A stretch of 8,084 nucleotides of DNA from assembly GCA_031269165.1 (NCBI GenBank), contig JAISZQ010000038.1:1-8084 (forward strand), written 5' to 3'. This stretch comes from Spirochaetaceae bacterium. Its GTDB lineage: Bacteria > Spirochaetota > Spirochaetia > Treponematales > Breznakiellaceae. Shown here one piece after another: positions 1 to 6,231 of this stretch. Numbering within the stretch: the stretch's first letter is position 1; each line of letters begins with the position of its first letter. Under the pieces are notes generated by a model. That model worked only from the letters and a program-made list of their open reading frames with translations, had not been told where the DNA came from and ran no database searches. Made by a program: the position numbers and the translations under genes.

Positions 1-252
1 TCGTGTCCTCTATCAGCACCACTTCCTCAAGCCCCCCGCACTGTTCCCGGCAGTGGTCTTCCATGCACCCGGCAAGGGCCTCTTCCGTCACCTTTTCATT
101 GTTGAAAAACCGGTAAAACAACACCTGTTCGCTCCATTTGTCTGTCTTTTGCATCACTACCCGCGCCTTCCCGCGTATAAACCGGAGCAGTTTCGCCCCC
201 TTTTCCCCAGACGCTTGTCGGGAAAACGGCTGCTCATATCTATTGTTTCCAT
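1..252 (-). pseudogene. IS4-family (Tn5-like) transposase, N-terminal fragment with frameshift, cut by window edge
   Basis: Read on the minus strand, an ATG at 252-250 follows a GGGAGGGG ribosome binding site by about 5 bases. It opens METIDMSSRFPDKRLGKR, close to the F-x-DKRLGKR start of the DNA-binding domain of Tn5-like IS4 transposases. That frame soon stops, but the -1 frame from about 196 stays open to the window edge and continues the same domain: GAKLLRFIRGKARV, then FYRFFNNEKVTEEAL, then VVLIEDT. The last two match the family's AYRFFDNERVTPEAIL and VLxIQDTT blocks. The frame changes within a run of four A and five G (196-204), so a homopolymer indel is likely; a sequencing error or a recoding site is possible. 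A candidate -10 (TACAAT, 291-286) lies about 34 bases upstream, without a clear -35. The catalytic DDE core lies outside the window. Family call is from memory of motifs. Confidence 0.72.
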
Positions 253-310
253 AATTCCCCTCCCTATGGGTTCCCTGTTTCGTTTATTGTAGCATATTTG
301 TGTATAATCG

Positions 311-501
311 GTAGCCTCTGCGGGGGTTCCACCCCCGCAACGCCCCCGAATCCCGACTTTCAGTCGTGGAGTTTCGGAACAAGCGGGGCGAAGCCCCGCC
401 CGAAACTCCAGAAGCGGGCAAAGCCCGCGACCGAATCCGGCTCAACGCTTCACATTGAGCATGGAGGCTTGCGTCCCGCAGGGTTTTTGAACAGGCTCTT
501 A
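311..501 (-). repeat. Hairpin-rich dispersed repeat A, copy 1
   Basis: About 170-190 bases nearly identical to 7517-7691. Paired segments seen: GCGGGGG 320-326 with CCCCCGC 332-338; GGAGTTTCG 368-376 with CGAAACTCC 401-409, enclosing GCGGGGC 383-389 with GCCCCGC 393-399; GCGGGC 414-419 with GCCCGC 423-428; GCTCAA 440-445 with TTGAGC 455-460. On the minus strand it begins GAGCCTGTTCAAAAACCC (498-481), 16 of 18 identical to the opening of repeat B3. Short ORFs across it are artefacts, because copy 2 differs by a one-base deletion that breaks the frame. Function is unknown; it resembles palindromic non-autonomous elements. Confidence 0.85.
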
Positions 502-593
502 GGGTAAAGACATATTCGCCTTGAATTTCGTAATCAGCGGAATCTACCGGCTTCGTTCTCCATCCCAGGCCCGTCCCAAATCTCAGTGCTTTG
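502..593. other. Intergenic, no feature recognised
   Basis: Between repeat A1 and the A-tract region. No ribosome binding site, convincing coding frame or palindrome was seen. The antisense reading over 284-646 runs through the repeat and is not credible as a gene. Confidence 0.5.
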
Positions 594-634
594 AAAAAAT
601 TTGTTCGAAAAAAGCGAAAAAAACGGGCAAAAAA
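594..634 (+). promoter_or_regulatory. Phased A-tracts upstream of the promoter (UP-element or bent DNA)
   Basis: Four A-runs of 6-7 bases lie at 594-599, 608-613, 617-623 and 629-634. The last three are centred about 10 bases apart, roughly one helical turn, and end 12 bases before the -35 box. This is the usual arrangement of intrinsically curved DNA or of UP elements contacted by the RNA polymerase alpha subunit. The bending itself is inferred. Confidence 0.55.
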
Positions 635-646
635 GCGGTCAACCAC

Positions 647-675
647 TTGACAAGAATATGAGGTTGTGATATAAA
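647..675 (+). promoter_or_regulatory. Strong sigma-70-type promoter of the sugar operon
   Basis: TTGACA at 647-652 is a perfect -35 box. After exactly 17 bases comes TATAAA at 670-675, one mismatch from the -10 consensus. Transcription would start near 682, just before the palindrome at 686-702. It is the best promoter seen in the window and the likely start of the operon mRNA that includes the genes from 1097 onward. Confidence 0.82.
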
Positions 676-685
676 GAATTCAATA

Positions 686-702
686 AGTGTTTTCAAAACA
701 CT
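686..702 (+). promoter_or_regulatory. Perfect 17-bp palindrome, candidate repressor operator
   Basis: AGTGTTTT, a central C, then AAAACACT: an 8-bp perfect inverted repeat. It lies about 4 to 20 bases downstream of the predicted start of transcription, where a bound repressor would block polymerase. Sugar operons are often controlled this way by LacI, GntR or ROK proteins, but the site lacks the central CG typical of LacI operators, so the regulator family cannot be named. No regulator gene is in the window. Confidence 0.6.
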
Positions 703-725
703 CAATTTATGCGAGGAGGTATGCC

Positions 726-1100
726 ATGAGAAAAACGGTTTTTTTAAAAAATGTATGTACTAAAAATTTAGGGAGAGAAGAAGCCCCCCCCCCCCGCATT
801 CGCACGTTTTCTTCGCAAACTGATGTCTTTCCGGTAAAATTACTTCTTCCATTATATCTATCCACACTCGCGTTACTTATACACCCGTCAAAAATGAATC
901 CAAAGGCAAACGCCCAAAAAAAGCAGCGTGAGGAAATCGCTCGCATTTTCGTCAAACCATCGTCCGTGGCGTTTCTGAGACGCGCCTGTAACGCGCCCGG
1001 CAAAAACGATCGGGAAACAGGCGGCTGTTTCAAAACGTCGGTTGTGAAGTCTCGCCTGAATCAATATTGCAATAATTTTTATTTTTGGAGGACTCTATGA
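726..1100 (+). CDS. Doubtful leader ORF, hypothetical 124-residue protein
   Basis: I do not recognise this protein. For it: the first ORF after the promoter and palindrome has a very strong ribosome binding site (AGGAGGT, 714-720) correctly spaced from the ATG at 726, and its TGA (1098-1100) overlaps the next gene's ATG (1097), as in coupled genes. Against it: the product is basic, with no family resemblance or clear domain, and rich in codons such as AGA and TTA unlike its neighbours. The frame also crosses a run of 12 C (784-795), where a length change of one or two bases leads quickly to a stop. A single hydrophobic stretch (LLLPLYLSTLALLI, about residues 38-51) is visible. It may instead be a short leader peptide or a decayed gene inside a long 5' untranslated region. 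The next gene has its own GGAGG site, so it does not depend on this ORF. Confidence 0.25.
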   Translation: MRKTVFLKNVCTKNLGREEAPPPRIRTFSSQTDVFPVKLLLPLYLSTLALLIHPSKMNPKANAQKKQREEIARIFVKPSSVAFLRRACNAPGKNDRETGGCFKTSVVKSRLNQYCNNFYFWRTL

Positions 1101-1912
1101 AAGTCGCATACATGACAAATGGTTGGGGACAGGTGATGGCTCATTGCGGAGCGGCAAACAACGTAAATGGCGCTTACTATGTCTCGACAGGGCCGGATGC
1201 CGACGCGATCGGCGCTATCGCGGCCGCCGGTTACGAGCAGATCGAAATTTTTGACGGCAACCTGCTCGCGTACGAGGGGCGGGAGGCCGCATTCCGCGAG
1301 CTTCTCGCAAAAAACAAGGTCTCGCTTTTGGCCGTTTACTGCGCCGCCAATTTTATTTACGACGAGATTCTGGACGAAGAACTGTTCAGGATAAAGAAAG
1401 CGGCCGCCTTTGCGAAAAAATTCGGTGCCACCGAGTTGGCTCTGGGCGGGGGCGCGACCCGCTTTGGCGGCATACAGGAAAGCGATTACCCAAAACTTGC
1501 CTCGGCGCTGGACAAGATCGCTTCTCTTGCCGGCGATCTCGGCTTATGGGCAAGTTATCACCCGCATCTTGGCTCCCTCGTCCAGTCGCCCCAGCAGCTT
1601 GATAAACTCATGCCGCTTACCAACATTCCCCTTTGTCCCGATACCGGCCATGTGGCGGCGGGCGGCGGGGACCCTGTCGCGGTGGTAAAAAAATACGCGG
1701 ACCGCATCAAATACATTCACTTAAAAGACATCACCAAAGAAGGTATGTTCTGTCCGCTCGGAAAAGGCGTTATCGACTTTCCGGCGATCGTCGAAGCGTT
1801 AAAAGGCAAAGACGTTCTTTACGCGATTGAATGCGACGCCTATGCGGGCGACCCGGCAGAGGCGGCAAAGATAACGTTCAATTACCTTAAAACAACGTTG
1901 CGCTTTGCGTGA
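1097..1912 (+). CDS. Sugar phosphate isomerase/epimerase-family TIM-barrel enzyme, IolE (inosose dehydratase)-like
   Basis: A 271-residue protein of the xylose-isomerase-like TIM-barrel (AP endonuclease 2) family, a normal length. The start at 1097 is chosen because GGAGG (1087-1091) precedes it by 5 bases; an ATG at 1085 would place that site inside the gene. Family marks: YEQIEIFDG (46-54), YHPHLGS (154-160), CPDTGHVAAGG (180-190), YIHLKD (206-211), GKGVIDF (222-228) and IECDAYAGDP (244-253). Candidate divalent-metal ligands or active-site residues are H155/H157, D182, H185, H208 and E245. The order HxHxG, DTGH, HLKD, GxGVxDF, E-x-D resembles IolE and MocC most. Beside a Gfo/Idh/MocA dehydrogenase it likely acts in the cytoplasm on the keto product, by dehydration, elimination or isomerisation. 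The 3-keto-sugar lyases of levoglucosan breakdown use the same fold and are a fair alternative. Fold: confident. Reaction: inferred. Confidence 0.88.
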   Translation: MKVAYMTNGWGQVMAHCGAANNVNGAYYVSTGPDADAIGAIAAAGYEQIEIFDGNLLAYEGREAAFRELLAKNKVSLLAVYCAANFIYDEILDEELFRIKKAAAFAKKFGATELALGGGATRFGGIQESDYPKLASALDKIASLAGDLGLWASYHPHLGSLVQSPQQLDKLMPLTNIPLCPDTGHVAAGGGDPVAVVKKYADRIKYIHLKDITKEGMFCPLGKGVIDFPAIVEALKGKDVLYAIECDAYAGDPAEAAKITFNYLKTTLRFA

Positions 1913-1918
1913 TGAGGG

Positions 1919-1953
1919 TTAAAGGGCCTCTCACAAAGGCTTTAACAATTTTT
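1919..1953 (+). terminator. Candidate hairpin with T-run between isomerase and binding-protein genes (terminator or attenuator)
   Basis: TTAAAG (1919-1924) pairs with CTTTAA (1940-1945). After a two-base GG bulge, CCT pairs with AGG, leaving a CTCACA loop. A T-rich run follows, then a T-rich leader up to the GGAGG of the next gene. The stem is short and bulged, so any termination would be partial. It could equally stabilise an mRNA end and help set the level of the binding protein relative to the enzyme. Confidence 0.35.
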
Positions 1954-1990
1954 GGTTTTCATTTTTTATTTTATTTTTATGGAGGACAAG

Positions 1991-3139
1991 ATGAGAAAAG
2001 TGTTATTCGTATGCGTATGCGTAACAGCGGCGCTTGTTCTGGGCGGATGCCAGAAAAAAGCGCAACCGGCGGCGCAAGGCGCGGCAGAACCGGCAGCACA
2101 ACAGGTCGTGGATATTCCCGTTCCCGTTCTGCCGGCAGGCGTTTTGAGTACCGGCCCGCACGGCGAGCAGGCAAGTTCGGCCCAGTCTCTGTCTTTGAGC
2201 GATGATGAAATCGCAAAGATAAAGAGCGGCAATTACAAAGTGGCGATAGCGTTCCACTATGCGGGCAACGACTGGTCAACCGCCCAGCAAGCCGGACTGA
2301 GGGATCAGTTTGGCAAGATGGGGATCACGGTTGTTTCCGTAACGGACGCCAACTTCAAGGCGGAACAGCAAATTTCCGACATTGAAAACGCCATCGCGAT
2401 GAAGCCGAACGCGATTGTTTCCATTCCGGTTGACGTTGTTTCGTCACGGAGCGTGTTCAAGAAAGCCGCCGATGCGGGTATCAAGATCGTGTTTATGGAC
2501 AACTGCCCGGACGGACTCACGGCCGGAAAGGACTATATTGCGGTTGTGTCGGCGGACAACTACGGCAACGGTGTCGCGTCCGCCCAGATCATGGGCGAAT
2601 CGCTCGGCGGAAAAGGCAAGATCGCGATGGTCTATCATGACGCGAACTTCTTCGTTACGAATCAGCGAGACGCGGCGTTTGAAAAAACGATCAAAGACAA
2701 GTATCCGGGCATACAGATCGTCGAAAAAATGGGCTTCGATGATGAAAACAAGGGCGCGGAAATCGGAGACGCGCTTTTAACAAAACACCCCGATCTCAAC
2801 GGCATCTACGCGACTTGGGATATTCCGGCTGAAGGCGTTGTTTCCGCGATTAAGGCGGCCCGCCGTGACGATGTAATCGTTACCACGATAGACTTGGGCA
2901 ACAATGCCGCCAAGAATATCGCCGAACGCGGCGCGATCAAGGGCTTGGGCGCGCAACGTCCGTACGACCAGGGTGTCGCCGAGGCGATTCTCGTCGGTTA
3001 CGCGCTCTTGGGAAAAGAAGCGCCGGTTTATGTGGCGTTGCCCGCCTTGCCGGTGGTTCACGCGAATGTGCTTGCGGCTTACGAGGAAGTGTATCATTCG
3101 CCCGCCCCGGCAGAGATAAAGAACGCGTACAAAAACTAA
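1991..3139 (+). CDS. Sugar ABC transporter substrate-binding lipoprotein (CUT2 / RbsB-like, Peripla_BP_4)
   Basis: A 382-residue binding protein. The ATG at 1991 is chosen over 1952 because GGAGG (1981-1985) lies 5 bases before it and the product then opens with a classic lipoprotein signal: MRK, a hydrophobic stretch, then LGGC with Cys20 as lipidation site. Residues 21-70 form an Ala/Gln/Pro-rich linker. From about 82 the type I periplasmic-binding fold follows: YKVAIAFHYAGNDW (82-95), ISDIENAIAMKPNAI (128-142), KIVFMDNC (165-172) and VSADNYGNGVASAQIMGE (186-203), then the C-terminal lobe with HPDLNGIYATWD. Such proteins bind monosaccharides, inositol or similar small polyols outside the membrane and deliver them to the ATPase and permease encoded at 4738-7234. 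The linker is long, as expected for a membrane-anchored protein. The ligand cannot be read from sequence. Family: confident. Confidence 0.93.
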   Translation: MRKVLFVCVCVTAALVLGGCQKKAQPAAQGAAEPAAQQVVDIPVPVLPAGVLSTGPHGEQASSAQSLSLSDDEIAKIKSGNYKVAIAFHYAGNDWSTAQQAGLRDQFGKMGITVVSVTDANFKAEQQISDIENAIAMKPNAIVSIPVDVVSSRSVFKKAADAGIKIVFMDNCPDGLTAGKDYIAVVSADNYGNGVASAQIMGESLGGKGKIAMVYHDANFFVTNQRDAAFEKTIKDKYPGIQIVEKMGFDDENKGAEIGDALLTKHPDLNGIYATWDIPAEGVVSAIKAARRDDVIVTTIDLGNNAAKNIAERGAIKGLGAQRPYDQGVAEAILVGYALLGKEAPVYVALPALPVVHANVLAAYEEVYHSPAPAEIKNAYKN

Positions 3140-3146
3140 ATCCGTT

Positions 3147-3322
3147 GGCTGTTCCAAACCCCCTGTTGTAGGGGGTCCGGGGGATAATTCCCCCGGCAGG
3201 GGCGGGGCGTCATTGACGCCTTGGGGCAGAGCCCCGCAGAGGGGGTAGCGTAAGACGGCGCAAACGCATAAGCAATGAAAGCGTTTGTGATGGCTGGAGC
3301 GAGGGGGAGACTTCCCCCTTCC
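3147..3322 (+). repeat. Hairpin-rich dispersed repeat B, copy 1 (inside the operon)
   Basis: It fills most of the 224-base gap between the binding-protein and dehydrogenase genes. Box GGCTGTTCCAAA (3147-3158); hairpin CCCCCT 3159-3164 with AGGGGG 3170-3175; TCCGGGGG; hairpin GGCGTC 3206-3211 with GACGCC 3215-3220; hairpin GGGGC 3223-3227 with GCCCC 3231-3235; box GCAGAGGGGGTAGCGTAAG (3236-3254); hairpin CAAACGC 3261-3267 with GCGTTTG 3281-3287; box GGCTGGAGCGAGGGGGAGAC (3292-3311); closing G/C hairpin to about 3320. Boxes recur at 7305-7414 (inverted) and 7775-7918. Being GC-rich and folded, it could slow ribosomes or RNases or cause partial termination between the genes. Confidence 0.85.
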
Positions 3323-3363
3323 CTTTATACTTTCTTAAAAAAAGGACTATACAAGGAGTTATT

Positions 3364-4533
3364 ATGAAGACATACCAAGTTGGTTTGATTGGCGCGGGCT
3401 TTATGGCCAAGGCGCACGCGATCGCTTATGCGGGGCTTCCGGTTTTTTTCTGGCCCGCTCCGGCTCTGGTGAACCGAAAAATTATCGCCGACCTTACGCA
3501 GGAACGCGCCGATGCCGCTGCGGCTCAGTTTGGCTTTGAAAAGGGGACGGGGGATTGGCATGACATTATCAACGACCCGTCTATCGATATTGTCGATATT
3601 TGTACGCCCAACGACGCTCACGCGGAAATTGCTATCGCCGCGGCAAAGGCCGGAAAACATATCCTGTGCGAAAAGCCGATCTCGCGGACGGTTGACGAGG
3701 CAAAGGCGATGTACGAGGCGGTCAAAAAGGCCGGCGTTACCAATAAGCTGGCGTTTAACTACCGCATGACACCGGCGGTTCAGCTTGCCAAAAAATACAT
3801 AGGCGAGGGCGCGCTCGGCGACATTCTGGATTTTCGCGGGACGTATCTTCAGGATTGGTCGGCGGATCCCAATTCTCCGCTCTCGTGGCGTTTCCAAAAG
3901 AAGATTTGCGGCTCAGGGGCGTTTGGCGATATTGCGACCCATGTCGTCGATATGCTGCGCTTCCTTTTGGGCGATTTTACGGAAGTAAATGCCCGTCTGG
4001 CGACATATATCAAAGAACGCCCGGTACAAACGGGAACCGTCGACAATCTTGGCGTGGTGAAAGGCGGCGAGAATGTGCCGAAAAAGGCGGTTGATGTTGA
4101 CGATCAGTGCCTCCTCACGCTTAAGTGCAAAAGCGGCGCGTTTGGGACGATCGAAGCGACACGAAACGCCTGGGGGCGCAACAATTACATCACGTTTGAA
4201 ATTCACGGGACAAAGGGCTCCGTGTATTTTAACTATGAGCGACGGGACGAGTTGCAGGTATGTTTCGCAAGCGATCCGGGCGACCGGCGCGGTTTCAGGA
4301 CCGTGTACACAGGCCCCGCGCACCCCTACGGTGAAGCGTTGTGGCCCATACCGGCGCTTGGCATCGGATACACGGAAACGAAGATCGTCGAAATGTACGA
4401 ATTTATCAAGGCGGTTTCCGAAGGCAAACAGGTGGAACCGAACTTTGAGGACGGGTACAACATCGAACTCATCGGCGAGGCGGCCTTCAAATCCGCGTCT
4501 TCCGGTCTGTGGGAAAAAGTCAGGTCTATTTAA
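3364..4533 (+). CDS. Gfo/Idh/MocA-family NAD(P)-dependent sugar or cyclitol dehydrogenase
   Basis: A 389-residue enzyme, normal to slightly long for the family, starting at the ATG after AAGGAG (3353-3358). The N-terminal Rossmann domain carries GLIGAGFMAKAHA (7-19; G10, G12, A15) for the dinucleotide. DIVDICTPNDAH (75-86) and CEKPISRTV (102-110) follow, with K104 of the EKP motif. FNYRM (131-135) leads into the C-terminal alpha/beta substrate domain, where GAFGDIATHVVDM (185-197) supplies D189 and H193, the expected catalytic pair with K104. The family oxidises a hydroxyl of a sugar, sugar acid or inositol to a ketone, reversibly. With the IolE-like gene at 1097 it suggests oxidation followed by dehydration or elimination of the keto-sugar, as in IolG/IolE or levoglucosan pathways. 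The order with the importer suggests it acts in the cytoplasm on the imported ligand. Repeat B1 separates it from the gene before. Family: sure. Substrate: unknown. Confidence 0.93.
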   Translation: MKTYQVGLIGAGFMAKAHAIAYAGLPVFFWPAPALVNRKIIADLTQERADAAAAQFGFEKGTGDWHDIINDPSIDIVDICTPNDAHAEIAIAAAKAGKHILCEKPISRTVDEAKAMYEAVKKAGVTNKLAFNYRMTPAVQLAKKYIGEGALGDILDFRGTYLQDWSADPNSPLSWRFQKKICGSGAFGDIATHVVDMLRFLLGDFTEVNARLATYIKERPVQTGTVDNLGVVKGGENVPKKAVDVDDQCLLTLKCKSGAFGTIEATRNAWGRNNYITFEIHGTKGSVYFNYERRDELQVCFASDPGDRRGFRTVYTGPAHPYGEALWPIPALGIGYTETKIVEMYEFIKAVSEGKQVEPNFEDGYNIELIGEAAFKSASSGLWEKVRSI

Positions 4534-4562
4534 ACCGGCTTTGACGGCAAGGAATAAAAAAG

Positions 4563-4707
4563 GTCCGCGGATTGACGCGGATTTTCGTTTTTTGTCCGCG
4601 AATGTACGCGAATATATACGAATGTGCGCCATACATGGCGTTGCGAATACGCGCTGACGGGTATTATTCGTGTTTATTCGCGTGCATTCGCGGACTTAAA
4701 TTCTTAA
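4563..4707. repeat. Dispersed palindromic repeat C, copy 1 (inside the operon)
   Basis: It occupies most of the 204-base gap between the dehydrogenase and ATPase genes. A unit GTCCGCGG-ATTGACGCGG-ATTTTC (4563-4586, 24 bases) is identical to 7941-7964. Next, 30-base arms at 4594-4623 and 4666-4695 are inverted copies matching at 27 of 30 positions; they begin GTCCGCGAATG on either strand. The spacer holds a small hairpin, CGCCAT with ATGGCG, at 4627-4640. The right end, read on the minus strand, is TTAAGAATTTAAGTCCGCG (4707-4689), and the same junction recurs at 7930-7947. The degenerate CGCGAAT/CGCGGAT units resemble short repeats scattered in many bacterial genomes. No gene is seen here. Confidence 0.82.
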
Positions 4708-4737
4708 TGTGTTGAAAGTGCAAGGAGCATCCTGTTT

Positions 4738-6231
4738 ATGGGTGAATATGTTTTACAGATGCGAAACATCGTGAAATCGTTCTACGGAAACACGGTGCTG
4801 AACAACGTTGATTTTGATCTCAAGAGAGGCCATGTTCACGCGATTGTGGGCGGCAACGGTGCGGGCAAGTCAACGTTGATGAAGATACTGACCGGCGTAT
4901 ACACCAAAGATTCAGGCGAAATAACCATAGACGGCATAAGATGCGATTTTTCAAACTACAACGACGCGAACGCCGCCGGAGTACGGATGATATTTCAGGA
5001 ATTAAGCGTTGTTCCCACGTTGACCGTTACCGAAAATATTTTTTTGAATCACGAATATAAAAAAGGGATGTTTCTCGATGACAAAAAGATGAAGGAAGAG
5101 GCGGAAGCGCTTCTCCGGCGTTTTGACCTTGAGGTGCCGGTTGATGAAAAAATTTGTAATTTAAGCGTGGGCCTGTGCCAGCTTATCGAGATTGTGAAGG
5201 CCCTGTCGCGGCAGGCGAAGGTGCTCGTGATGGACGAGCCGACCGCCTCGCTTACGGCGAATGAAGTTACGCGCCTCTTTGATATTGTCCATAACCTTAA
5301 AGCGAGCGGCGTCTCTATCGTGTATATATCGCACCGCATGAACGAAATACTGAGTATCGCCGATGAAATAACGGTGTTGCGCGACGGCAGCCATATCATT
5401 ACCGAGGACGCGAAGAACCTTACCATCAACGGCATCATCAACTATATGCTGGGCGAATCCGCGCGTCATTCGTTTGAATACCACGAACGCCCCCGGCGCG
5501 AGAACCCTCCCGTCATGCTGGAAGTCGAAAACTTGTGCGTTGACAATCTGGTAAAGGACGTTTCCTTTTCCGTGAACGAAGGCGAAATTACCGGTATCGC
5601 GGGGCTCATGGGTTCAGGCAGAACGGAGATACTCGAAGCCTTGTTTGGCATCCGAAAAATACAAAAAGGCTCGGTAAAAATACAGGGGCGGCCCACCCCG
5701 ATAAAGAACACCCGCGACGCGATAAATGCGGGAATAGCCCTGGTGCCGGAAGACCGGCGCAGGGAGGGACTCGTTCTTTTGCACACCGTGAAGATCAATA
5801 TGCTGATCGCGCTGTTTAGGCGGGTAACCGGAAAAGTTTTGATTGACGATGCGAAAATAAAAAACCTTACACGGATAAGTGTGGAGGAATTGAATATCAA
5901 GACGCACGGCATAGACAGCCTGATAAACAGTCTTTCCGGCGGGAACCAGCAAAAGGTGGTCATCGCAAAATGGCTCAAAAACGACCCGAAACTGCTTTTG
6001 CTTGACGAGCCTACGGCGGGCATTGATATTGGCGCGAAGGGTGAGATTATCAAAATAATCGAGGATTACGCGCAGAAAGGAAACAGCGTTATCGTTGTTT
6101 CATCGGAAATTCCCGAACTCATGGCGATGTGCGACAAAATTATCGTCATGGTTGATGGGCGTTTGACGCGGGTTTTAACGCGAAACGATATGCTGAGTGA
6201 AGAGGTTATTCAACATGCAATACAAGGCTGA
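4738..6231 (+). CDS. Sugar ABC transporter ATP-binding protein, duplicated (RbsA/MglA-like, CUT2 class)
   Basis: A 497-residue tandem ATPase, the usual RbsA/MglA length. The ATG at 4738 follows AAGGAG (4722-4727) by 10 bases, slightly wide. First domain: Walker A GGNGAGKST (38-46), Q-loop Q87, signature LSVGLCQ (142-148), Walker B VLVMDEP (162-168), switch H199. Second domain: degenerate Walker A GLMGSGRTE (289-297) with Arg-Thr replacing Lys-Ser, the CUT2 block PEDRRREG (337-344), perfect signature LSGGNQQ (399-405), Walker B LLLLDEPTAG (419-428), and SSE (455-457) in place of the switch His. Family knowledge: one competent and one degenerate ATP site are normal in CUT2 importers. The first signature departs from the common xxQQQ form, with L146-C147 before Q148. 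It powers uptake with the overlapping permease gene. Repeat C1 lies just upstream; no convincing promoter of its own was found, so read-through transcription is likely. Confidence 0.95.
   Translation: MGEYVLQMRNIVKSFYGNTVLNNVDFDLKRGHVHAIVGGNGAGKSTLMKILTGVYTKDSGEITIDGIRCDFSNYNDANAAGVRMIFQELSVVPTLTVTENIFLNHEYKKGMFLDDKKMKEEAEALLRRFDLEVPVDEKICNLSVGLCQLIEIVKALSRQAKVLVMDEPTASLTANEVTRLFDIVHNLKASGVSIVYISHRMNEILSIADEITVLRDGSHIITEDAKNLTINGIINYMLGESARHSFEYHERPRRENPPVMLEVENLCVDNLVKDVSFSVNEGEITGIAGLMGSGRTEILEALFGIRKIQKGSVKIQGRPTPIKNTRDAINAGIALVPEDRRREGLVLLHTVKINMLIALFRRVTGKVLIDDAKIKNLTRISVEELNIKTHGIDSLINSLSGGNQQKVVIAKWLKNDPKLLLLDEPTAGIDIGAKGEIIKIIEDYAQKGNSVIVVSSEIPELMAMCDKIIVMVDGRLTRVLTRNDMLSEEVIQHAIQG

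Noticed and set aside
311..501. CRISPR array
   Set aside because: The repeats are long, few, dispersed and full of different hairpins; there are no regular spacers and no cas genes.
298..507. Small + strand ORF over repeat A1, sharing FQSWSFGTSGAK with an ORF at 7411-7680
   Set aside because: The likeness comes from the DNA repeat. Copy A2 has a one-base deletion inside the shared region, the frames then diverge, and no ribosome binding site is present.
284..646. Antisense ORF of 120 codons
   Set aside because: It runs through the A-tract promoter region (giving Phe-rich residues) and repeat A1, with no ribosome binding site and no family resemblance.
707..1033. Antisense ORF of 108 codons opposite the leader ORF
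   Set aside because: No ribosome binding site, crosses the C12 run as poly-Gly, and resembles no known protein.
1085..1096. Earlier start (ATG at 1085) for the IolE-like gene
   Set aside because: It has no upstream ribosome binding site, and the clear GGAGG at 1087-1091 fits the ATG at 1097.
1952..1990. Earlier start for the binding protein
   Set aside because: It would place a Phe-rich extension before the lipoprotein signal and put the GGAGG site inside the gene.
3326..3331. TATACT as a -10 box for the dehydrogenase gene
   Set aside because: No -35-like sequence lies 16-18 bases upstream; that stretch is the G-rich end of repeat B1.
4641..4667. TTGCGA and TATTAT as a promoter for the ATPase gene
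   Set aside because: The spacer is only 15 bases, both boxes are poor, and the sequence belongs to repeat C1.
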